A DNA stretch of 46,786 nucleotides from Shimia sp. (GCA_024224295.1 JAAENN010000163.1:1-46786); one strand, 5' to 3'; shown: positions 1 to 7,640, counted from the stretch's first letter. The notes: generated from the letters alone by a model not told the origin. Numbers and translations: made by a program.

Positions 1-60
1 CACGTCCCAGGTGATGATGGCGACACCGTTGTCGCCGACTTTCATTGTGAAATCAGTCAT
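1..60 (-). CDS. FadJ-like 3-hydroxyacyl-CoA dehydrogenase / enoyl-CoA hydratase, N-terminal 20 codons only
   Basis: Only the first 20 codons are in the window, reading MTDFTMKVGDNGVAIITWDV. This opening strand (DGVAIITWDVP-like) is typical of the enoyl-CoA hydratase domain at the N-terminus of alphaproteobacterial FadJ/FadB multifunctional beta-oxidation enzymes. The gene starts 24 nt after the thiolase stop, on the same strand, which fits the usual thiolase-multienzyme pairing. It would hydrate enoyl-CoA and oxidise 3-hydroxyacyl-CoA. The family call depends mainly on context because the visible piece is so short. Confidence 0.6.
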   Translation of the reverse strand, partial: MTDFTMKVGDNGVAIITWDV

Positions 61-84
61 GTTTCTTATCCTAGTGTCAGCCGG

Positions 85-1296
85 TTACACGCGTTCGATG
101 ATGGTGGCGGCGCCCATGCCGGACGCGATGCAGAGTGTGGCCAAACCGGTTTCTTTGTCCTGACGCTCTAGCTCGTCCAGCAATGTGCCGATGATGATCG
201 CGCCGGTCGCGCCCAGTGGGTGACCCATTGCGATTGAGCCGCCGTTGACGTTGATCAGTTCAGGATCAACCTCAAACGCCTGCTGGAAACGCATCACAAC
301 AGAGGCGAAGGCTTCGTTTACTTCAAACAGGTCAATGTCGCTGATCGCCATGCCAGCGTCTTTCAGGATCTTCTGTGTCGCAGGCACCGGACCGGTCAGC
401 ATGATGGTTGGGTCCAGACCAATTTTGCAGGTCTGCTTGATCACCGCGCGTGGTTTGATGCCGTACTTCTTACCAAACTCTTTGTTGCCGATCAGAACAC
501 CGGCAGAGCCGTCCACGATACCCGAAGAGTTTCCCGCGTGGTGGATGTGGTTGACCTTCTCAAGGTGCGGATACTTCATGATCGCCAGCTTGTCGAAGCC
601 AGGCATCACTTCGCCTTGCTCTTTGAAAGCTGGCTTCAGGCCGCCCAAAGACTGCATGTCGGTGCCTGGACGCATGTACTCGTCTTTGTCCAGAATGGTT
701 AGGCCATTGATGTCTTTGACCGCCACGATGGACTTGTCGAACCGTCCTTCGTCCCATGCCACTGCTGCGCGGCGCTGGGATTCCACCGCCAACTGATCAG
801 CCTGATCTCGGGTAAAGCCATATTCGGTTGCGATGATGTCCGCAGAAATGCCCTGTGGCACAAAGTACATATCCATTGCCACAGATGGGTCTACCGCGAT
901 GGCTGCTCCATCAGAGCCCATCGGCACGCGGCCCATCATTTCCACACCACCGGCGATATAGGCGTCGCCTGCGCCACCCTTGATCTGGTTGGCCGCGAGA
1001 TTCACAGCTTCCATACCGGAAGCACAAAACCGGTTGATCGCAAGGCCAGGGATCATTTCGTCCAGATCTGAGGCCAAAACGGCGGTCCGCGCGAGGCAGC
1101 CGCCTTGTTCTTTCACTTGGGTCACGTTGCCCCAGATCACGTCCTCAACGGCGTGACCTTCCAAGCCGTTGCGTTCTTTCAGGCTGTTGAGCACAGTTGT
1201 GGACAGCGCAACAGAGGTCACCTCGTGCAGGCTGCCGTCTTTGCGGCCTTTGCCGCGCGGCGTGCGCACGGCGTCATAGATATAGGCTTCGGTCAT
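85..1296 (-). CDS. acetyl-CoA C-acyltransferase (thiolase, FadA-like)
   Basis: A 403-aa thiolase that cleaves 3-ketoacyl-CoA with CoA in the last step of beta-oxidation, or condenses two acetyl-CoA. The nucleophilic cysteine lies in INRFCASGMEA (Cys91). The His of the GHPLGATGA block is His359, and the second catalytic cysteine is Cys389 in LCIASGMGAA. Length and motif spacing match the family. It sits between a GST gene (25 nt upstream) and a FadJ-like gene (24 nt downstream), so it is probably the FadA partner of a two-protein beta-oxidation system. Substrate chain length cannot be read from sequence; a biosynthetic acetoacetyl-CoA thiolase is less likely here. Confidence 0.92.
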   Translation of the reverse strand: MTEAYIYDAVRTPRGKGRKDGSLHEVTSVALSTTVLNSLKERNGLEGHAVEDVIWGNVTQVKEQGGCLARTAVLASDLDEMIPGLAINRFCASGMEAVNLAANQIKGGAGDAYIAGGVEMMGRVPMGSDGAAIAVDPSVAMDMYFVPQGISADIIATEYGFTRDQADQLAVESQRRAAVAWDEGRFDKSIVAVKDINGLTILDKDEYMRPGTDMQSLGGLKPAFKEQGEVMPGFDKLAIMKYPHLEKVNHIHHAGNSSGIVDGSAGVLIGNKEFGKKYGIKPRAVIKQTCKIGLDPTIMLTGPVPATQKILKDAGMAISDIDLFEVNEAFASVVMRFQQAFEVDPELINVNGGSIAMGHPLGATGAIIIGTLLDELERQDKETGLATLCIASGMGAATIIERV

Positions 1297-1321
1297 TGTG
1301 GTCTCCTATTATCAGGCGAGA

Positions 1322-1960
1322 TCAGGCGCGGTCCGCAGGGGAGCCGGGCATCAGGTCGTAGGGGTGTTTCCACCCCGGCGTTTCGGAAATATTGGTCAGC
1401 CAACGGTCAATATTTGACCACTCGGCACGGTCAAAGCCAAAGGGCTCCGGGTAGTAGAGGTAAGAACAGCAAGTCAGGTCGGCGTTTGTTAGGCCGTCAC
1501 CCACAATCCAGTCGCGCCCCTGAAGGTGCTTGTTCAGGACGTCGTAAGCGCCCTTGAGGCGGCCTTGGTTGAAGGCAATCACTTCTTTGGGCTGTTTGTC
1601 TTCTGGCATGAAATTAATCAGGAAACGGGTCATACCTGCAAACGAACTGAGCTTGTGGTTGTCCCAGAACTGCCAACGCAAGATTTCGCGGCGTTCGCCG
1701 TTGTCAAGGCCAGCAAACTTTCCGGTTTTTTCGGAAATGTAATCCTGAATGACCGAGGATTGTGTAAGGCTGAAGTCACCATCGACCAAAACAGGCGCTT
1801 CGCCCATTTCATTGACATTTCTTCGGTAGTCTTCAGAGCGGGTTTCGCCCGCAAAGAAGTCCACTTTCACCGGTTCCCAGCTCAGGCCGGAAAGTTCCAA
1901 TGCCAAAGCAGCTTTGTAAGAATGGCCACTTTCCCCAAAACAGTAGAGTTTGATTGTCAT
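1322..1960 (-). CDS. glutathione S-transferase family protein
   Basis: A 212-aa protein with the canonical GST layout. The N-terminal thioredoxin-like half begins MTIKLYCFGESGHSYKAALA and contains the cis-Pro and glutathione-binding region MGEAPVLVDGDFSLTQSSVIQDYI (about residues 50-75). An all-helical C-terminal half follows, with the conserved DWIVGDGLTNADL capping segment. It lies within the beta-oxidation operon, 25 nt before the thiolase and 37 nt after the 70-aa gene. A role in detoxifying reactive acyl intermediates is inference only. Specific substrate is unknown. Confidence 0.88.
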   Translation of the reverse strand: MTIKLYCFGESGHSYKAALALELSGLSWEPVKVDFFAGETRSEDYRRNVNEMGEAPVLVDGDFSLTQSSVIQDYISEKTGKFAGLDNGERREILRWQFWDNHKLSSFAGMTRFLINFMPEDKQPKEVIAFNQGRLKGAYDVLNKHLQGRDWIVGDGLTNADLTCCSYLYYPEPFGFDRAEWSNIDRWLTNISETPGWKHPYDLMPGSPADRA

Positions 1961-1997
1961 GCCGTCCTCCCCTTGGCAAATCTATGCGCGGCCTTGA

Positions 1998-2210
1998 TCA
2001 CCGTTTGCGGTCATCCAAAGTCGCGTTGAACTGGCGCAAGCGATGCGCCAGTTGATCTTCGTCAGTCACTGCTTCGAAGTTCTCAAATAAAAACGATAGC
2101 GCCTCACCTTCGTCCAGACCTGCTTCCGCCGCAAAGCTTCTGAGCTTGCGGTACCCGTCCTCTGTCATCGCAACAGGGAAGCGGCGGGTCAGTCGAAAAC
2201 GTTTGGGCAT
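1998..2210 (-). CDS. small conserved protein, ribbon-helix-helix-like
   Basis: A 70-aa basic protein starting MPKRFRLTRRFPVAMTEDGY. A short strand-forming segment (RRFPVAMTEDGYRKL) precedes two predicted helices (LRSFAAEAGLDEGEALSFLFENF), which resembles the CopG/ribbon-helix-helix fold. The resemblance is by eye and no DNA-binding role is shown. The gene sits co-directionally between the acyl-CoA dehydrogenase and the GST, and its ATG is preceded by a GGAGGA Shine-Dalgarno sequence at about 2214-2219. If the fold is right, it could be a small local regulator of the operon. Confidence 0.65.
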   Translation of the reverse strand: MPKRFRLTRRFPVAMTEDGYRKLRSFAAEAGLDEGEALSFLFENFEAVTDEDQLAHRLRQFNATLDDRKR

Positions 2211-2245
2211 CCGTCCTCCATTGATGACGCCACTGCATGAGGCAA

Positions 2246-2265
2246 GGGCGGGAGTGCTCCCGCCC
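2246..2265 (-). terminator. strong hairpin after the acyl-CoA dehydrogenase gene, possible attenuator
   Basis: A perfect 9-bp GC-rich inverted repeat (GGGCGGGAG / CTCCCGCCC) with a 2-nt spacer lies 7 nt after the stop codon of the acyl-CoA dehydrogenase gene. The U-tract on the minus strand is weak, so it may act as an mRNA 3'-end stabiliser or partial terminator that lowers expression of the genes downstream in the operon. Confidence 0.5.
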
Positions 2266-2272
2266 GACCTGA

Positions 2273-4048
2273 TTAGAACTGGTCTGCGGCCAGAGCCATC
2301 ACAGTGTCGCCACCGGATTGAATGCGGGCCAAATGCATACCGGTCGCTGGCAGGCGGCGCGCCATGTAGTAGCGGCCAGTGGTCAGCTTGGTTTCGTAGA
2401 AGTCTTTGTCTTCCTTACCCGCCTCAAGCGCCAAATTGGCTGCTTTCGCCATCTGTGCCCACATCAGGCCCAAGCAGACGTGACCAAAGAGGTGCATGAA
2501 GTCGTTGGACCCAGAGAGCGCATCGTTGGGGTTCTTCATGCCAGCCTGCATGAAGTACATACCTGCGGCCTGCAGATCTTTGGATGCTGCTTTCAGCGGG
2601 CCTACAAAGTCCTTCAGCGCTTCGTCTTCGCCGTTTTCCTTGCAGAAGGTTTTCACTAGCTCAAAGAACGCCATCACGTGCTTGCCACCATCTACGGCCA
2701 ACTTACGCCCGACAAGGTCCAGCGCCTGTACACCGTTGGCCCCTTCGTAGATCATCGCGATACGCGCATCGCGGGTGAACTGGCTCATGCCCCATTCTTC
2801 GATGTAGCCGTGGCCACCGTAGACCTGCTGCGCCTTCACAGTCATGTCATAGCCTTCATCGGTCAGGAAGCCTTTGATGACAGGGGTGAGCAGGGAGACC
2901 AAACCGTCAGCGTCCTTGTCGCCTTTTCGATGGGATTCATCCAACATCTTGGCGCCCCACAGGATGAAAGCGCGGCCAGCTTCGGTGAAGGATTTCTGAT
3001 CCATCAGGGAGCGTCTGATATCCGGATGCACGATCAACGGATCGGCTGGTCCATCGGGATTTTCAACACCGGTGACAGCCCGGCCTTGCAAGCGGTCTTT
3101 GGCGTATTCGACGGCGTTTTGATAGGCAACTTCCGCTGCAGACAGGCCCTGCATGCCCACGCCCAGGCGGGCTTCATTCATCATGGTGAACATGGCACGC
3201 ATACCTTTGTTCAGATCCCCCAACAGGTAGCCTTCGGCCTCGTCGTAATTCAGCACACAGGTGGAGTTGCCGTGGATGCCCATTTTTTCTTCGATGCTAC
3301 CCACAGTCACGCCATTTCGCGCGCCAATGGTGCCTGCGTCGTCCACGAGGAATTTGGGTACGATGAACAGGGAAACGCCTTTGATGCCTTCTGGGCCGCC
3401 CGGCACTTTTGCCAGAACGAGGTGTACAATGTTGTCGGCCATGTCGTGATCACCAGCCGAGATAAAGATCTTCTGACCGGAGATTTTGTAAGTGCCGTTG
3501 TCTTGCGGCTCTGCCTTGGTCCGCATCAGGCCCAGATCAGTACCACAATGCGGCTCGGTCAGGTTCATGGTGCCTGTCCACTCACAGGAGACCATCTTGG
3601 GCAGCCATTTGTTTTTTTGTTCGTCGCTGCCGTGCGCGAGAATGGCCGCTGCCGCTCCGTGTGTCAGGCCCTGATACATGGTGAAGGCTTGGTTTGAGGA
3701 GGAGAACATCTCACCCACTGCGGTGCCTAGAACCTGCGGCATGTTTTGACCGCCATATTCTTCCGGCATGTCCAGGCCGGGCCAGCCGCCTTCTTTCACC
3801 TGCTCAAATGCGGCTTTAAAACCGGTTGGTGTATAGACCACTCCGTTTTCCAAACGGCAACCTTCTTGATCGCCCACGACATTTAGCGGTGTCAGCACTT
3901 CGCCGGTCAGCTTGCCGGCTTCTTCCAGCACGGCGTTGGTGAAATCAGGGTCCAGCTCGTCATAGCCAGGAATGTCGGAATTGGAGATGTTCAGCACGTC
4001 ATGCAGTACAAACTGCAGGTCTTTTACAGGCGCGGTATATGTCGGCAT
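2273..4048 (-). CDS. acyl-CoA dehydrogenase with C-terminal extension (DmdC/FadE-like)
   Basis: A 591-aa flavoprotein that introduces the alpha-beta double bond into an acyl-CoA. It has the standard N-terminal helical, central beta (motif [13 protein letters not shown] at roughly 160-175, and [11 protein letters not shown]) and C-terminal helical domains. An extra acetyl-CoA-dehydrogenase-like C-terminal domain accounts for the length of about 590 aa, compared with about 385 for short-chain enzymes. The N-terminus ([19 protein letters not shown]) matches a family that includes both general FadE-type enzymes and DmdC, the 3-methylmercaptopropionyl-CoA dehydrogenase of marine DMSP degradation. 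The thiolase/FadJ neighbours favour fatty-acid oxidation; DmdC cannot be excluded. A likely RBS, AAAGGGA, lies 8 nt before the ATG. Confidence 0.88.
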   Translation of the reverse strand: MPTYTAPVKDLQFVLHDVLNISNSDIPGYDELDPDFTNAVLEEAGKLTGEVLTPLNVVGDQEGCRLENGVVYTPTGFKAAFEQVKEGGWPGLDMPEEYGGQNMPQVLGTAVGEMFSSSNQAFTMYQGLTHGAAAAILAHGSDEQKNKWLPKMVSCEWTGTMNLTEPHCGTDLGLMRTKAEPQDNGTYKISGQKIFISAGDHDMADNIVHLVLAKVPGGPEGIKGVSLFIVPKFLVDDAGTIGARNGVTVGSIEEKMGIHGNSTCVLNYDEAEGYLLGDLNKGMRAMFTMMNEARLGVGMQGLSAAEVAYQNAVEYAKDRLQGRAVTGVENPDGPADPLIVHPDIRRSLMDQKSFTEAGRAFILWGAKMLDESHRKGDKDADGLVSLLTPVIKGFLTDEGYDMTVKAQQVYGGHGYIEEWGMSQFTRDARIAMIYEGANGVQALDLVGRKLAVDGGKHVMAFFELVKTFCKENGEDEALKDFVGPLKAASKDLQAAGMYFMQAGMKNPNDALSGSNDFMHLFGHVCLGLMWAQMAKAANLALEAGKEDKDFYETKLTTGRYYMARRLPATGMHLARIQSGGDTVMALAADQF

Positions 4049-4096
4049 ATGGCTTTTCCCTTTGGATGATCCTAGGCGGAGTTTTGGTGACGCTGC

Positions 4097-4498
4097 TTAT
4101 TGAGCAGCATCTTTTTGGTTTGTGAGATCGGTGAGGAATTGTTCTCCCCATTTGAGCTGTTCGCGCAGATCGTCGATCGCCTCGTTCAGCTCATCGCGTT
4201 GCTCTTCCATGTCTTTGAGGCGATGTTTCGCAACCTCATAAGTGCGCTGCAGCTGCGTCGCCTGCTGGTCGCCCATGTCATAAAGGTCGAGCAGCTGGCG
4301 GATTTCCTCAAGGGAAAAACCAAACCTCTTACCGCGCAGGATAAGTTTCAAACGGGCGCGGTCGCGCTTGGTAAACAAGCGCTTCTGGCCCTCGCGAACA
4401 GGGAACAACAGTTCCTTGGACTCATAAAAACGCAAAGTGCGAGGGGTGACGTCATAAGCATCACACATTTCGCGAATGGTCATCGTTTCTTGGCTCAT
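4097..4498 (-). CDS. MerR family transcriptional regulator (LiuR/FadR-like), first gene of beta-oxidation operon
   Basis: A 133-aa regulator. The N-terminal winged helix-turn-helix (TIREMCDAYDVTPRTLRFYE, residues 7-26) is followed by the recognition region with RGKRFGFSLEEIRQLLDLYD. A long C-terminal coiled coil (about 85-125) provides the dimerisation helix. It lacks the cysteines of metal-sensing MerR proteins, as expected for the acyl-CoA/fatty-acid-linked branch. It lies 48 nt upstream of the acyl-CoA dehydrogenase gene in the same direction, so it probably controls its own operon. A promoter with a palindrome in its 17-bp spacer lies directly upstream (4555-4583). The effector is not known from sequence. 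Confidence 0.88.
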   Translation of the reverse strand: MSQETMTIREMCDAYDVTPRTLRFYESKELLFPVREGQKRLFTKRDRARLKLILRGKRFGFSLEEIRQLLDLYDMGDQQATQLQRTYEVAKHRLKDMEEQRDELNEAIDDLREQLKWGEQFLTDLTNQKDAAQ

Positions 4499-4554
4499 CG
4501 TTGCGTCCTTTCTTATCGGAAGTTGGGAACAAAATGGGCTTCGGGAACTGAGTT

Positions 4555-4583
4555 ACTATACAGCTTGACGTTAACGTAAGTAA
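4555..4583 (-). promoter_or_regulatory. MerR-type promoter with palindromic operator upstream of the beta-oxidation operon
   Basis: On the minus strand, a -35-like TTACTT (4578-4583) and -10 TATAGT (4555-4560) are separated by 17 bp. A near-perfect palindrome, TTACGTTAACGTCAA (4565-4579), fills the spacer. An operator centred in the promoter spacer is the hallmark of MerR-family control. The ACGTTAACGT core resembles the published LiuR-type consensus as I recall it. The regulator gene itself starts about 57 nt downstream. Confidence 0.65.
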
Positions 4584-4588
4584 GACGT

Positions 4589-4612
4589 CACGTCACATTT
4601 TGAAGTGACGTG
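4589..4612. repeat. perfect 8-bp inverted repeat CACGTCAC-N8-GTGACGTG
   Basis: A perfect inverted repeat with arms at 4589-4596 and 4605-4612 and an 8-nt spacer. It lies just upstream of the MerR-type promoter and shares the GACGT/ACGTC half-site with the promoter palindrome at 4565-4579. It may be a second, auxiliary operator for the same regulator. There is no U-tract, so a terminator is unlikely. Confidence 0.55.
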
Positions 4613-4670
4613 GGATCAGTTTTCTCAAGTTGAGCGGACTTTTGCGTATAGAGAGCTACGGTGCGGTCGC

Positions 4671-4699
4671 AAAAAATAAGGCGCCTCATTGGGCGCCTT
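4671..4699 (-). terminator. rho-independent terminator of the second MerR gene
   Basis: On the minus strand, an 8-bp stem AAGGCGCC / GGCGCCTT (arms 4692-4699 and 4678-4685) with a 6-nt loop is followed by ATTTTTT. It lies 25 nt beyond the stop codon of the MerR gene at 4725-5102, and it insulates that gene from the beta-oxidation operon downstream. Confidence 0.85.
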
Positions 4700-4724
4700 T
4701 ACGTGTTTGGATTTGAAGTGGAGA

Positions 4725-5102
4725 TCAGGTTGCTTTGGTTAGAAATCCTGCCGTTTCGTCGCGCAGCTCTTTGAGCTCACGCATGGCTTCGTCCAGCTGT
4801 TGACGCTGCTCTTCCAGCTCAGCCATCTGTCTATCCGCCATTTCAACAAAAGCCTGCATCTGCGCCGAAGTGCCGTCGTTTTCGTAGATCAACAGCCATT
4901 GGCGGATATCTTCTAACTTAATGCCAAAGCGACGCCCGCGCATGATCAAGGTCATCCGGGCAATCTCGCGCGGTCCAAAGAAACGGCTGCGTCCTTCACG
5001 CTCCGGTTGAAGTAGTTCGATATACTCATAGTAACGCAACGTTCTTGGCGTGACGTCGAAACGTGTGCACATTTCCTTAAAACTCAGGCGAGTATCAGAC
5101 AT
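4725..5102 (-). CDS. MerR family transcriptional regulator, second paralogue
   Basis: A 125-aa protein with the HTH segment SFKEMCTRFDVTPRTLRYYEY (residues 7-27), the RGRRFGIKLEDIRQWL wing region, and a Glu/Gln-rich C-terminal coiled coil (about 85-120). It is clearly paralogous to the MerR gene at 4097-4498. The start at 5102 (MSDTRL) is chosen over an upstream in-frame ATG because AAGGAGG sits 9 nt before it, and because the longer reading would add about 70 residues with no family match that would overlap the divergent gene. No ligand cysteines of metal sensors are seen. It is divergent from two thioesterases, which are its likely targets. Confidence 0.85.
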   Translation of the reverse strand: MSDTRLSFKEMCTRFDVTPRTLRYYEYIELLQPEREGRSRFFGPREIARMTLIMRGRRFGIKLEDIRQWLLIYENDGTSAQMQAFVEMADRQMAELEEQRQQLDEAMRELKELRDETAGFLTKAT

Positions 5103-5125
5103 TTGCGGGGCCTCCTTGAAAGCGA

Positions 5126-5154
5126 AACTTAGTTTGCATCTGCAGCAAGAGCAA
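5126..5154 (-). promoter_or_regulatory. candidate promoter of the second MerR gene
   Basis: On the minus strand, TTGCTC (5149-5154) and TAAGTT (5126-5131) are spaced by 17 bp. The spacer holds the imperfect dyad TTGCATCTGCAGCAA (5134-5148). The layout resembles the MerR-type promoter at 4555-4583 but the hexamers are weak. The site lies 24 nt upstream of the start codon. Confidence 0.3.
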
Positions 5155-5217
5155 CCGCCCCCTTGAAGCCAACAACAATTGGCGCTCATAAGAGGCCTAT
5201 ACAATCGGAGGGCGGGC

Positions 5218-5640
5218 ATGGAACCAAACAAAGCAAAAATGGCGGAGCATTTCATCAATGCGATTCCCCATTGCAAGGCGCTCAACATGCGGCTGACTGA
5301 TATTGGAGCCGGCAAGGCCGAGATGGAATTGCCTTATGATGACAAAATTGTCGGCGATCCGGAAACCGGCGTTCTGCACGGTGGTGCTGTGTCGGCCTTG
5401 ATGGACACCTGCTGTGGTGCGGCAGCAATGTGCCACCCCTCTTCTCCGTCCGGAACCGCTACAATTGATCTGCGGATCGACTACATGCGCGCGGCAACGC
5501 CAGGGCAAAATGTGCGCACTAAAGCTGAGTGCTACCACATCACGCGTTCGGTCGCTTTCGTGCGGGCTACGGCCTTTGATGATGACGACAGCCGACCCGT
5601 GGCAACTGCCACTGGCGCTTTCACTGTGCAGAGGAAGTAA
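5218..5640 (+). CDS. PaaI-family hotdog thioesterase
   Basis: A 140-aa single hotdog-fold acyl-CoA thioesterase. The signature loop GVLHGGAVSALMDTCCG holds His54 and Asp63, at the catalytic positions of the PaaI/YbgC-like group. The core strands are ATIDLRIDYMRAA and VAFVRATAF. The ATG at 5218 is chosen over an in-frame TTG at 5179 because GGAGGG lies 5 nt upstream of it. The stop is 2 nt from the start of a second thioesterase gene, so the two form an operon with the MATE gene. Expected role: hydrolysis of acyl-CoA or aryl-CoA in the cytoplasm; substrate unknown. Confidence 0.87.
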   Translation: MEPNKAKMAEHFINAIPHCKALNMRLTDIGAGKAEMELPYDDKIVGDPETGVLHGGAVSALMDTCCGAAAMCHPSSPSGTATIDLRIDYMRAATPGQNVRTKAECYHITRSVAFVRATAFDDDDSRPVATATGAFTVQRK

Positions 5641-5642
5641 CT

Positions 5643-6152
5643 ATGCCGCGTCCCCGTCCTGAGCCTGTTCAAGTGGTGAAGCAACGTCGCGATGCAGCGC
5701 TTTCTGCGCTTGTGCATGGCGTGCCATATATTAATTTCCTTGGCATCGAATTCGAACGCCGTGGTGATGAACTAACCGCTATTCTGCCTTTTGACGATAA
5801 GCTGATCGGCAATCCTTTGTTACCTGCAATCCACGGCGGAGTGACAGCGGGATTCTTAGAGACCACAGCCGTGATTGGCTTGGCGTGGTCCGGCCTTTGG
5901 GATGACATCGAAAGCGGTCAAATATCCTTGGAAAGCTTGACCGAAGGTCATCTGCCGCGCCTGCCAAAAACCATCGACTTCACAGTTGACTATCTGCGAT
6001 CAGGTTTGCCGCGCGACGCTTATGCGCGTGCGCGGGTCAATCGATCCGGTCGCCGCTATGCCTCTGTGCACGTCGAAGCTTGGCAGGACCAGCGCGATGT
6101 TTTGTTTGCGCAGGCCACCGGCCATTTTTTGATGCCGTCCAAAGATGACTGA
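5643..6152 (+). CDS. second PaaI-like hotdog thioesterase
   Basis: A 169-aa hotdog protein, longer than its neighbour through an N-terminal helix and an acidic insertion (about residues 84-104). The hotdog loop reads PAIHGGVTAGFLETTAVIG, with His64 and Glu73 in place of the Asp seen in the first thioesterase. FTVDYLRSGLPRDAYARARV is the conserved core strand pair. It begins 2 nt after the upstream thioesterase and overlaps the MATE gene by 8 nt, so the three are likely cotranslated. The two thioesterases could form a heteromer, but that is inference. Confidence 0.83.
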   Translation: MPRPRPEPVQVVKQRRDAALSALVHGVPYINFLGIEFERRGDELTAILPFDDKLIGNPLLPAIHGGVTAGFLETTAVIGLAWSGLWDDIESGQISLESLTEGHLPRLPKTIDFTVDYLRSGLPRDAYARARVNRSGRRYASVHVEAWQDQRDVLFAQATGHFLMPSKDD

Positions 6153-7479
6153 CATGTCGAAGGCTGATGGAGTCGGCGATATCACTCATCGGCGTATCCT
6201 GCACACTGCGCTGCCAATCGTTCTGTCCAATGCCACAGTGCCCATCCTGGGAGCGGTGGACACTGGCGTTGTGGGGCAGATGGGCGAGGCCGCACCCATC
6301 GGAGCTGTCAGCATCGGCGCAGTTATTCTTGCGGGGCTCTACTGGATTTTTGGTTTCCTACGGATGGGTACCACAGGGCTGACAGCGCGCGCAAAGGGCG
6401 AAGGGCGTCATGACGAGGTCGCAGCGATGTTGACCCGTGCCGTACTGATCGGTGTCGCGGCAGGGCTATTGCTGATCTTTGGGCAAGTCTGGTTTTTTAG
6501 AGCCGCGTTTTGGCTTTCTCCCGCGTCCCCAGAAGTGGAAACGCTTGCGCGCCAATATCTGCAAATCCGCATCTGGTCCGCGCCTGCGGCCATTGCGATT
6601 TACGGCCTGACGGGTTGGTTGATCGCGCAAGAGCGGACCAAGGCGGTATTGGTCATTCAGCTTTGGATGAACGGTGTGAACATCCTACTCGACCTCTGGT
6701 TTGTGCTGGGGTTGGGCTGGGGCGTGGAAGGCGTGGCCATTGCCACTGTCTTTGCCGAAGTCACTGGCTGTGCCTTAGCTGTGTGGTTGTGTCGGGGCGT
6801 CTTTCAAAACCCAGGTTGGAGGGAAAAGGCGCGTGTGCTGGACCCCGCCGCTTTGCGGGAAATGGCTGGCGTCAATGGAGACATTCTGCTGCGGTCCTTA
6901 ATGCTGCAGGCAATCTTTATGTCGTTTCTGTTTTTGGGTGCGGACTTTGGTGATGACACATTGGCTGCCAATCAGGTGTTGTTGCAGTTCCTGTACATCA
7001 CCGCCCATGCGCTCGACGGGTTTGCTTTTGCTGTGGAAACTCTGGCAGGACAGGCCTTTGGCGGCAAGGATAGAGCTGGTTTCCGCCGTGCTGCGTATAT
7101 GGCCTCGGTCTGGGCTGTCATTGGCTCGTTTTTCATCGCGGTAGTTTATTGGATTTTTGGCGGAATGATCATCGACGCAATGACCACTTCCGAGACGCTG
7201 CGTTCCTTGGCGCGTGATTTCCTGCCTTGGGTGATCGTGTCTCCCCTGCTTGGTGTCGCGCCGTTTATGTTGGATGGAGTATTCATCGGAGCGACACAAA
7301 CCAAAGACATGCGTAACATGATGATGCTCTCAACGATAATCTACTTCGCCGCAGTGGCGCTGTTGATGCCTGTTTTGGGTAACCACGGTCTTTGGTTGGC
7401 TTTGATGGTGAGTTTTGTGGCGCGGGGGGCGACATTGGCCATGCGTTACCCCGCCTTGGAGGCGCGCGCTGCGCGGTGA
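6145..7479 (+). CDS. MATE family efflux transporter (DinF-like)
   Basis: A 444-aa polytopic membrane protein with about 12 hydrophobic segments in two homologous halves, as in MATE cation/drug antiporters. The N-terminus contains the family segment LPIVLSNATVPILGAVDTGVVGQMG (residues 19-43), and FGFLRMGTTGLTARAKGEG matches the DinF branch. Its ATG lies inside the end of the thioesterase gene (8-nt overlap), which implies translational coupling. A strong terminator follows. It exports a cation or organic compound using Na+ or H+; the substrate cannot be assigned. Linkage to thioesterases may mean export of a hydrolysed organic acid, but this is inference. Confidence 0.9.
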   Translation: MTDMSKADGVGDITHRRILHTALPIVLSNATVPILGAVDTGVVGQMGEAAPIGAVSIGAVILAGLYWIFGFLRMGTTGLTARAKGEGRHDEVAAMLTRAVLIGVAAGLLLIFGQVWFFRAAFWLSPASPEVETLARQYLQIRIWSAPAAIAIYGLTGWLIAQERTKAVLVIQLWMNGVNILLDLWFVLGLGWGVEGVAIATVFAEVTGCALAVWLCRGVFQNPGWREKARVLDPAALREMAGVNGDILLRSLMLQAIFMSFLFLGADFGDDTLAANQVLLQFLYITAHALDGFAFAVETLAGQAFGGKDRAGFRRAAYMASVWAVIGSFFIAVVYWIFGGMIIDAMTTSETLRSLARDFLPWVIVSPLLGVAPFMLDGVFIGATQTKDMRNMMMLSTIIYFAAVALLMPVLGNHGLWLALMVSFVARGATLAMRYPALEARAAR

Positions 7480-7514
7480 CAGTCTAAGTCTTTGAGGTAA
7501 TTATTAGGTTTTGC

Positions 7515-7544
7515 AGGGCGGCATGGTTTCATGCCGCCCTTTTG
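7515..7544 (+). terminator. rho-independent terminator after the MATE gene
   Basis: A perfect 10-bp stem (AGGGCGGCAT at 7515-7524, ATGCCGCCCT at 7531-7540) with loop GGTTTC is followed by a short T-run. It ends the thioesterase-MATE operon and separates it from the liu cluster. Confidence 0.85.
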
Positions 7545-7576
7545 AGTGGTTGCAGGACAGGTGGCGCGAAATTTTC

Positions 7577-7605
7577 TTGATCCAGATCCCGACTCGGTCT
7601 AGTTA
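7577..7605 (+). promoter_or_regulatory. candidate sigma70-type promoter of isovaleryl-CoA dehydrogenase
   Basis: TTGATC (7577-7582) and TAGTTA (7600-7605) are spaced by 17 bp, 36 nt upstream of the start codon. The -10 box overlaps the left arm of the palindrome at 7601-7626, so a bound repressor would block this promoter. Confidence 0.5.
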
Positions 7606-7626
7606 TTGAACAACTGTTCAATAACT
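7601..7626. promoter_or_regulatory. perfect 12-bp palindromic operator (TTGAACA..TGTTCAA core)
   Basis: A perfect inverted repeat with 12-bp arms (7601-7612 and 7615-7626) and a 2-nt spacer. It sits between the candidate -10 box and the GGAGGAGGT Shine-Dalgarno of the isovaleryl-CoA dehydrogenase gene. Its size and symmetry suit a TetR- or GntR-type repressor dimer responding to an acyl-CoA. No such regulator is encoded in the window. Confidence 0.7.
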
Positions 7627-7640
7627 GGAGGAGGTGCCCC

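Noticed and set aside
2678-3697. Open frame of 339 codons on the plus strand
   Set aside because: It lies wholly antisense to the acyl-CoA dehydrogenase gene. Its translation is His/Gln/Val-rich without any family features, as expected for a frame opposite a high-GC gene.
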